Below, in pieces: positions 57,472 to 64,000 of a DNA stretch of 64,000 nt; the stretch's first letter is position 1, and the number at the start of each line of letters is the position of its first letter. Source of the stretch: Branchiostoma floridae (Eukaryota; Chordata; Leptocardii; Amphioxiformes; Branchiostomatidae); the NCBI RefSeq assembly GCF_000003815.2, contig NC_049985.1, positions 2,173,645 through 2,237,644 on the forward strand, read 5' to 3'. The translations under genes were made by a program, and so were the position numbers. The notes under the pieces are model-generated. The model did no database searches, was not told the DNA's origin, and worked only from the letters and a program-made list of their open reading frames with translations.

Positions 57472-57550
57472 GTAGTAGGTCATCTATTAAGTTAAGATGG
57501 ATTTGAATAATCAGACCCGGCCATCTTTACCCATAACGTTACGATTTCAC

Positions 57551-57673
57551 TTTGTGGGTACTCAGTGTAATGTTAATGCCTCCTTTGCCATTAATGACTT
57601 CTTAATAAGAATTTGTGGGTACTCAGTGTAATGTTAATGCCTCCTTGGCCATTAATGACTTCTTAATAAGAAT
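57551..57673. repeat. Tandem duplication (61-bp unit)
   Basis: tttgtgggtactcagtgtaa starts at 57551 and 57612; one mismatch seen (tttgcc/ttggcc). Confidence 0.85.
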
Positions 57674-57870
57674 TTGTAAAAAAAAGTCTGTGGACAGCAC
57701 AACTCAAGACGTTTTGGATGAGTCCTTATGATATGATGGAAGGTGGGTTGTGCTGGGAAAACGAAGGTCAAGTTTGATAGTGAGCCCCTAATGAGTTTAA
57801 ACTATGATGTAACATTATCTCTTATTCATTAACGTTAATTCCTTTTTTCATCCGTCAGCCGGTCCTTCCT

Positions 57871-58042
57871 TCCATCTATCCATCCATCCATCCATCCATC
57901 CATCCAACCAGCCATCCATCCATCCATCCATCCATCCATCCATCCATCCATCCATCCATCCATCCATCCATCCATCCATCCATCCATCCATCCATCCATC
58001 CATCCATCCAACCGTCCGTCCATCCATCCATCCATCCATCCG
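57871..58042. repeat. (tcca)n tetranucleotide array
   Basis: About 170 bp of catccatccatcc with a few interruptions. It yields a spurious MDGW-repeat ORF on the minus strand. Confidence 0.95.
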
Positions 58043-58270
58043 GTGGTTCATTGGGTGGCTCTCCCAACCAACCATTGATTATCTCATCATTTACACCGAG
58101 GATAAGGCCGGGCACGCACGTTATTATCATATTTCCCACACTGACTGATTCATTTAAGCAATTAATTCCTTATTCATACATACTTCCTTCATTCCATACA
58201 TCGATTGATTGACTGACTGACTCATTCCCTTCTGCTGGGACAAGTGTGTTGCTAGTCAATCCTAAGTTGC

Positions 58271-58400
58271 ATCGACACTGGTGCCGGTGTCGATTCATTC
58301 TGACCAATCAGGGGAGCGATACCCGCCTGGCTGGACTGTATCTGCGAGTAACGGCGTCAAAACCAACGTGGAACGGGGCCTTCTGATTGGTCCGCGGTGC
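58271..58400. promoter_or_regulatory. Possible promoter: inverted CCAAT boxes and a 24-bp palindrome
   Basis: gaccaatca (ccaat 58304-58308) and tgattggtcc (attgg 58386-58390) face each other about 77 bp apart; 58271-58294 is an almost perfect palindrome (atcgacac ... gtgtcgat). The segment is GC-richer than its surroundings. It lies 1.2 kb upstream of the first visible peptidase exon and could be its promoter. Confidence 0.3.
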
Positions 58401-60334
58401 CTGGCTATATGATAATATTCATTCACTCACAACTATCATACACATGTGCAGAAAATTAAAACACCTGGCCAGATGGACATTTTGATGCAATGTTTATTGA
58501 CTTCCTACCAAGTTTACATCTCACATGCTTGGTAGTCCAGCTACAAGCAAGTCGTCTGCAGTCAGCATGCGAATGGTTTCGCAAAACTTTAAAGTGTATC
58601 ATCGGTTCTCATTTTTTATGACTCCTGCACCTTTCACCCTTGCCACCAGGGGGCGCAGCTGAGATATCAGACGCAAAACGCGTCATTACAAGGTAACTGC
58701 GCACATTGGCGGTGGGGATGCTTTCTGACTTCTTCCAAATGATATCTCTCTGATGGAAATCACCTTTTACATTAATAACGTTATCAGTTGTGTTATGACA
58801 CAGTCTTAGTCCTGCCTTTGGTATACATGTATATGATCTGTGATAAAAATCACATTACATCATCGGTTAAAGTCTCAAAGTCTATCAAAGGTTGTTGAGG
58901 CACAAAATGATACTCTTTAAGATTGACAATGCAATAACTTAGTATTCCTAGTCTCCTTGCAAGTTACACAATAATCTTTCATTGCTGGGGTGGAAGAGCT
59001 ATCAGAGCTAGAAGTCTGTCAATTTCTTCAGGTTCTTGGTCCCCTTATGATCCAGATTTATTTCAAATATTTGATGAAAAGTAAAAAAGCCACTTGCCAA
59101 ATGGATATCATAATTCGAAAGTATGTGGTATTTTATACAGCCAATAGCATGGCGGGCAAAAAGAAAATGACTGGGCTTTGTTTGCATGAATGCACCAAAT
59201 GAGCATCATTATTTTGCAAAATGTGTGACACTTTGTAGAGCCAATAGCAGTGAATGCTTGTTGGTGTATTCTGTACAGGGAGTCAGGGATTGTCCATTGC
59301 TGGCAGGTAGGGATGGTCCAATGCTGCGGCCTTGGTTATGATTGATGAATAATAATTATGATGATAAATTACTTCTGCTGCTTTTGCCCCTCCCCCAGCT
59401 TTTTCTGGAAAGGCCCTTTTTTACTGAGCACAGCCTTGTTTTTTGAAATGAATTTTGCTAGCCATCTCGCTTGAAAATGTACAATTTAAACAAACATAAA
59501 CAAACTTAACCCTCTTTCTCATGATAATGTATTGCAGTACACATTTCTGATTATTCACTGCTCTGGAGACTGAATGGATCCAGTTTTACACAGTTCATCT
59601 TGAAGATATTTGTCCTGAAGTGCAACTCACAATTCTAATGTACTTAACATTAACGTTACAACCTGAACAATGACTGAACCTATTCTCTAAAAAAACATCA
59701 TTTTTGTTTCAGACTTTAACGTTAAGTTACAAGACAACAATTTCTACACAAAAAAGACAACTAACGATCCCGACAATTTTCCTGGGTACAGTCTGAATGT
59801 CACAACTGCCATGGTGATCAAACTGTTAGAAACATTACAGTGTGCAAAATGCAGACAAAAACATGTTGCTAATGGCCAAAAGCTGTTTTTGCTCGCAAGC
59901 TAAGCTGCATATCTCATGGGTCTTGTAGGAATAGTTATGGGTAACAGCAGATGCATGTGCTCGCAGTGTGTGCATGCATGAGAGTGTATGTGTGCGTTTG
60001 TGTGCCTGCGTGCGTGCATGCGTGCAGACTTATTTCAGATGACCAGAGATCTGGCTAGCTCAATGCCTTCCCTTAGTTGATGTGGAGGTACATGTATGGC
60101 ACAATAGATACAGGTATATGTGGCACAGGTATGTGGCATTAGGTGGGGTCTCACAACTTTGGGGGCAACTCAGGTCCAGATTCAAGGCCATCATGTGGAA
60201 TTATGTGTTGGCAACTTCATGTTGGAGGATGAAAGATGATATCCTCTGTAACTTTCTCTGGAGCAGAAATAGATTGCTTGTCTCTTCCCCTATGTCAGAC
60301 TGTTGTCGCATCATAAACCATTTACCAGTGGGTA

Positions 60335-60533
60335 ATGCCAGTTCACCTTTATCCGCAGGATAACCTATATCCGTTGTATCTAAAAACGGTATATTTAGGG
60401 ATGCTAAGTCAGTGGATGGTGGTTTCAAACTGCAACATTTTGAAAATATGAGAGACTGGAAATTCTAAATGATATATATGGATATATGGATATAGGTTAG
60501 GATACCCCGCGGATAAAGGTAAACTAGCGTTAC
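60335..60533. mobile_element. MITE family M1, copy 5 (3' of LRR receptor)
   Basis: cagttcacctttatccgcag to gcggataaaggtaaactag; right half diverged, with a short gatatatgg expansion. Lies about 230 bp beyond the LRR receptor stop. Confidence 0.7.
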
Positions 60534-60764
60534 ATTATATAGAACAGAAGCTGTCTTTGCCGTTACCAACCCTCCCCTGCCCTTCTTTCACCAGCTTAGA
60601 TACGCCAATGCTACAGGTACTTGGACTGTGAATGTGGTCTTTCTTACACTTAGCCAAGATGTCAGCTTTAGATCTGGAAATGATTGGAGCCTGGTGATGA
60701 CATATTTGGGCCTGTCCTTGAGGGTTTGCCAGCTGGTACCTCACGTCTGTCTGCTGTCTGTTTG

Positions 60765-63026
60765 CTAATGTAGGGTACGGTTAGCAGAGGGGTTATTATA
60801 CAGGCAAGCTCTGGACATTAGGGCCCCCCGTGTTCTCCCATATCTACCAATGACAGCCATATCTCTGACTCTGTACCTGCCGGCTACAGGCGCGCCGTAC
60901 GATCTAATGTTTGCCTTCCTCTGCCGTGCGTGTATCTGTGGGACTGATCTGGTACGAGGGACCGTGCTGTAGGATGGATGTTTGCCGCCCAGCCGGGCTG
61001 ATGGAGGAAGGGCCACCTCAGCTACAGCAGCGTAGAAAGGCACAGCGTCATCCCCGTCGCCATGACCCGGCACCCGGAGAGTCAGGGGGTATGAGAGGCG
61101 CCGTCTGTTCTCGTTGTTGTAGTACTCGTCAGGAATTTCCCAGTAAGGATGATCTACCCAAGGCCGTGTGTTGTAGTACTGGGTGTAGTACTCGTCGGGA
61201 ATCTCGCTGTACTGGGGCTCATCGCCTGTAGCAGTCTGTGTGGCCGCACCCGCCGCAGTGCCCGAGACCACACGGCCGCCTGCCCCGCCTAGCATCCAGC
61301 GACTCACGGAGGTGACCACCGGCGGAGGTGGGTCACCCGACCGTGAACAACGGCGCAGTTTTATGGTGATATATATACATGCTACTAGCAGCGCTATAGT
61401 CTCAACCCCTACTACAGCTGACACTGTGATGCTATATATGAGCCATGCGTTACACGTGCTTTGCTCTTTTACCGGTGCCACCGTCACAGTTTCATTTGTG
61501 ACAGGGATCGTCTGATTCAGGGACACCCGGTCGGTCGTCATGATGGTGGTTGGCTTTCTTGAGACCGGGATCACCTTTTCTGTACACTGTGTGCCATCAG
61601 GAGTGCTGGACACGGGCGTGGTGAAGACATGTCGGTGTGTCTCCCCCCGGACGGTGTCGACATGACACGTCACATTCACCATTTCTTCATGACCAAAGGT
61701 GCTGATATTTCTGCCGTGGCCATCATCAGACGACATGCTTCTGTGCTTCTCATCTTCCATGATACCTGACACGACTACAGCAACGGTTTGGGGTTGGTGG
61801 GACCTGTCTACACCCATGGGAACAATCTGCAGAGTAGTGTCTCCCCCCAGGGCTACCTTTACGCCCCTGACATCTTTCCAGGCACGCATGCACATGTGAG
61901 TGAAGTTTGAAACTTGTCTGTCTGATTCTGTGTTGACTGACATGGCTACAAATGGTAGGTCATACTTTATCTGGTTTGTTGCGGTCAACCTCAGTTTCAA
62001 TGATTTACATAGATCGATATGGTCCACATCCGGCTGAGGTAGGTGCAAGGTGCTGTTATGGTGTGTGTGGACGTGATATTCCTGTAGCTTTGGACCTTTG
62101 GAGATACAGAAAAGTACCTGGTTAACCCTTACTGCAAAGGTGTGGCCGGTGTAGCGGGTGTAACCATAATCAAGACGCCAGGTCACTACCGAGGGAACTG
62201 AATCATCGAGAACAAGCAATCTATTCCCACTCACCCCCAGCTCTTTCAACTTGTGTAGCCCGTCCAATGTCTCCCGTGACAGACACGTCAGTGCATTTCG
62301 GCTCAAATCTAGTATGCTAAGCCATGACAATGGCTTGAAGGCCTGAGGAGAAATGCTTTTGATGGAATTTGCTCTCAAGGACAGTTGGGTTAACCATTTC
62401 AGATTGTGAAACCAAGATGGGTCGATGCTTTGTAATGCGTTGTTGTCGAGTAGCAATATTGAGAGGCCAGTAAGGTTCTGGAAGCATTTTGGATCCATGA
62501 TGCTTATGTTATTGTGGGACAATGACAGGGTATTCATGAGCGCCGAAGATTTCAAACCGTCAAACCAGTCTCGCTTGACGTGAGTCAAGTTGTTGGAATC
62601 AAGCTGCAGGGAAGTCAAGAAAGGAAAGGCGGTCAAAGTGCCCTGTTCTAAATCTGTGATTCCACAGTCGACCAAAGCGAGAATACCCGTATTGATATTA
62701 ACGGAAGACTTCTGAGGAGGCAGTAGTTTCTGAACTGAGAGTACCCCAAGTTTAACCCCCCTAACCGCCACATCTTTATCGGGAAGGCACAGTGAAGTTG
62801 GCTGGGAGGAGTTCTGCACAAAACGCGCGGGTTGTTGCTGTAGCTGCGCAGGGCATAAGATGCAAGTACCTTGCAAATGCAGACCCAAACCATGTGACCT
62901 ACGGAAAGGGACGCAATCTGACCATTGATTTGTGTATGTGCACCCAGGAAAACATGTCGGGTCTAAACCTACACATCCAACTACGATGGCAAGAATAGTT
63001 ACAATCCTCGCTACTACTTTGAACAT
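60765..63026 (-). CDS. LRR type I membrane receptor with tyrosine-rich EIPDEYY tail (intronless)
   Basis: Single ORF of 753 residues from ATG 63026. Seen in order: signal peptide (1-20), Cys-rich N-cap (Cys 25, 29, 38, 55, 58, 80), six clear leucine-rich repeats at 137-147, 164-174, 188-198, 212-222, 236-246 and 260-270 (LxxLxLxxNxL), a 250-residue extracellular segment with scattered Cys and N-glycosylation sequons but no canonical LRRCT, a transmembrane helix (~528-555), a stop-transfer KLRR, and a 195-residue tail. The tail has YSEIPDEYY (606-614) and YWEIPDEYY (628-636), plus YAAV and YSTV. There is no TIR, kinase or death domain. A cell-surface recognition receptor that signals through phosphotyrosine adaptors is inferred. 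Ligand unknown. Absence of introns suggests a retrocopy-derived or lineage-expanded family. I cannot assign an orthologue. Confidence 0.88.
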   Translation of the reverse strand: MFKVVARIVTILAIVVGCVGLDPTCFPGCTYTNQWSDCVPFRRSHGLGLHLQGTCILCPAQLQQQPARFVQNSSQPTSLCLPDKDVAVRGVKLGVLSVQKLLPPQKSSVNINTGILALVDCGITDLEQGTLTAFPFLTSLQLDSNNLTHVKRDWFDGLKSSALMNTLSLSHNNISIMDPKCFQNLTGLSILLLDNNALQSIDPSWFHNLKWLTQLSLRANSIKSISPQAFKPLSWLSILDLSRNALTCLSRETLDGLHKLKELGVSGNRLLVLDDSVPSVVTWRLDYGYTRYTGHTFAVRVNQVLFCISKGPKLQEYHVHTHHNSTLHLPQPDVDHIDLCKSLKLRLTATNQIKYDLPFVAMSVNTESDRQVSNFTHMCMRAWKDVRGVKVALGGDTTLQIVPMGVDRSHQPQTVAVVVSGIMEDEKHRSMSSDDGHGRNISTFGHEEMVNVTCHVDTVRGETHRHVFTTPVSSTPDGTQCTEKVIPVSRKPTTIMTTDRVSLNQTIPVTNETVTVAPVKEQSTCNAWLIYSITVSAVVGVETIALLVACIYITIKLRRCSRSGDPPPPVVTSVSRWMLGGAGGRVVSGTAAGAATQTATGDEPQYSEIPDEYYTQYYNTRPWVDHPYWEIPDEYYNNENRRRLSYPLTLRVPGHGDGDDAVPFYAAVAEVALPPSARLGGKHPSYSTVPRTRSVPQIHARQRKANIRSYGAPVAGRYRVRDMAVIGRYGRTRGALMSRACLYNNPSANRTLH

Positions 63027-64000
63027 GTTAGATATTCAACATTCAATGTTAACATTCAAGTAATGACTAAATACGAAGCCTTTCTCTGCCGTGTGCGAAG
63101 ATCGCTCTGGTTTCATCCACTTTCGGGACGGGTGAAGAACAGGCCAGCTGTCTCACCTGAAAAATGAACGCGTGGATCATTGTAATTTTGTCTGAATATG
63201 TATATACGTATATATTGAGTATATATGTATATAATTATAAACACCTAATTGCGGCCCAGGTATGACATAAAGGTATATAGCACTCTATCATAGCAGTATT
63301 CAGACACACACTCAAATATAATAAGAACCATTATCAGCGAATAACGTTTGGATAGGAAATCGTTACTTGGTGATTTAGATTGATTTAAGAAGCACACAAT
63401 TAAAATGGACCAGTATCTCACGTTTAGTGTGGTCTAGTGATGATTTCTATACAAAATTCAATCCGTTGTGCCAATAGCTGGCCCTCGTACCACACAGAAT
63501 AGTAACAGTTTTTACGTTTGTGAAGGTTAGACATCCAGGATATGATAAATAGATGATGGTTTTGGATAATATCAAAATTTTATTCAGACGTTTTGGAAGA
63601 CATCCATCTTCCTTCCTCAGTGACATGAAAATGAAGACAAACAATTTCTCGGAACAAAGAATAATTCTTATGTTCTAAATAAACAAAAAGGGTTTGAACC
63701 ATCATCTATTTAGTAACAGTTTTTGCGCGCCGGAAAATTTACGCTAACCCAGCTGACCCTAGCAAAACCTGCCGACCCTAGCAATCTCTGTATTTTGCAT
63801 ATTGTTAACCGATAAATGAGGCTTTGACTCGGTTGATGTAAGATTTTGTGGTCAATACTGTTCTTCTATGCCAAGTTTATCAAATATACTTCTGTGTATG
63901 CAATATATATCTGAAAAATACAATACGATGTTGAAAAAATAGCTTCTTGATGCATTTCAGCTTGACATTGTACATTGTTAAACTGTATTTCTTCCAGTCA
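63027..64000. other. Upstream region of the LRR receptor
   Basis: AT-rich, with a tatatgtatatacgtatata run near 63200 and one inverted-repeat element. No promoter motif is convincing, and no peptidase 5' exon was seen. Confidence 0.5.
63548..63714. mobile_element. Inverted-repeat element upstream of LRR receptor
   Basis: aaatagatgatggtttt at the left pairs with aaccatcatctattta at the right, about 165 bp apart. Confidence 0.5.

Larger units (their letters stand above)
57143..60764. other. Region upstream of the visible peptidase exons
   Basis: Holds SINE head, microsatellites, the CCAAT pair and M1 copy 5. I searched by eye on the minus strand for the expected transmembrane anchor and PHLAGT-type exon of the peptidase and found none. 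Confidence 0.5.

Noticed and set aside
57835-58139. MDGW-repeat ORFs on the minus strand
   Set aside because: Translation of the (tcca)n microsatellite, not a protein gene.
60830-60880. IGRYGRT in the LRR receptor tail also present in the peptidase ([13 protein letters not shown])
   Set aside because: A short match in unrelated contexts; no wider similarity, so treated as coincidence.

Overview
The window looks like nuclear DNA of an invertebrate chordate, most likely an amphioxus (Branchiostoma). The reasons are short phased exons with GT-AG introns, one intron of about 26 kb, tRNA-derived SINEs, and many families of short inverted-repeat elements (MITEs). The species is inferred from gene content and from my recollection of amphioxus repeats; no search was run. 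A run of 767 N at 24244-25010 marks an assembly gap.

Three protein genes are supported. (1) On the plus strand, 6921-42909, five phase-compatible exons encode a 777-residue protein. It has a coiled-coil N-terminus, a SAM-like domain of the KIDINS220/ARMS type, and a long Ser/Pro/charged tail ending in the class I PDZ ligand ETVL. No ankyrin or KAP-NTPase exons lie in the window, so this is a short form, an alternative promoter product, or the 3' part of a longer gene. (2) On the minus strand, 57142 down to 46379, sixteen exons with fully consistent phases encode about 620 residues of an M28B metallopeptidase of the NAALADase/transferrin-receptor family. All zinc ligands are kept, but the glutamate-specificity residues of GCPII are not. 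The N-terminal membrane-anchor exons were not found. (3) On the minus strand, 63026-60765, one uninterrupted ORF encodes a 753-residue secreted/type I membrane LRR receptor with a tyrosine-rich tail carrying a repeated EIPDEYY motif. Genes 1 and 2 converge, their stop codons about 3.5 kb apart. Genes 2 and 3 are in tandem.

Layout: 1-1012 is the end of a GC-rich DNA transposon whose near-identical relative sits at 39214-40747. 1013-6800 holds SINE pieces and tandem duplications. 6800-7373 is the putative promoter, a short upstream ORF and exon 1. 7374-33326 is the large intron, filled with MITEs, SINEs, degenerate tandem duplications and a highly palindromic element around the gap. 33327-35241 holds three exons, two of them preceded by partial exon duplicates. 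35242-41475 is an intron with two Harbinger-like elements (TAA target duplications). 41476-42909 is the large last exon. 42910-46378 is convergent 3' sequence. 46379-57142 is the peptidase gene. 57143-60764 is intergenic or intronic. 60765-63026 is the LRR receptor. 63027-64000 is its upstream region.

The most unusual signals are repeated duplications of splice junctions (donor of exon 1, acceptors of exons 3 and 4, donor side of a peptidase exon), two MITE hairpins placed 9 and about 21 bp after the stop codons of the two convergent genes, the LRR receptor's tyrosine tail, a transposon copy carrying non-element cargo, and the palindromic element that interrupts the assembly.
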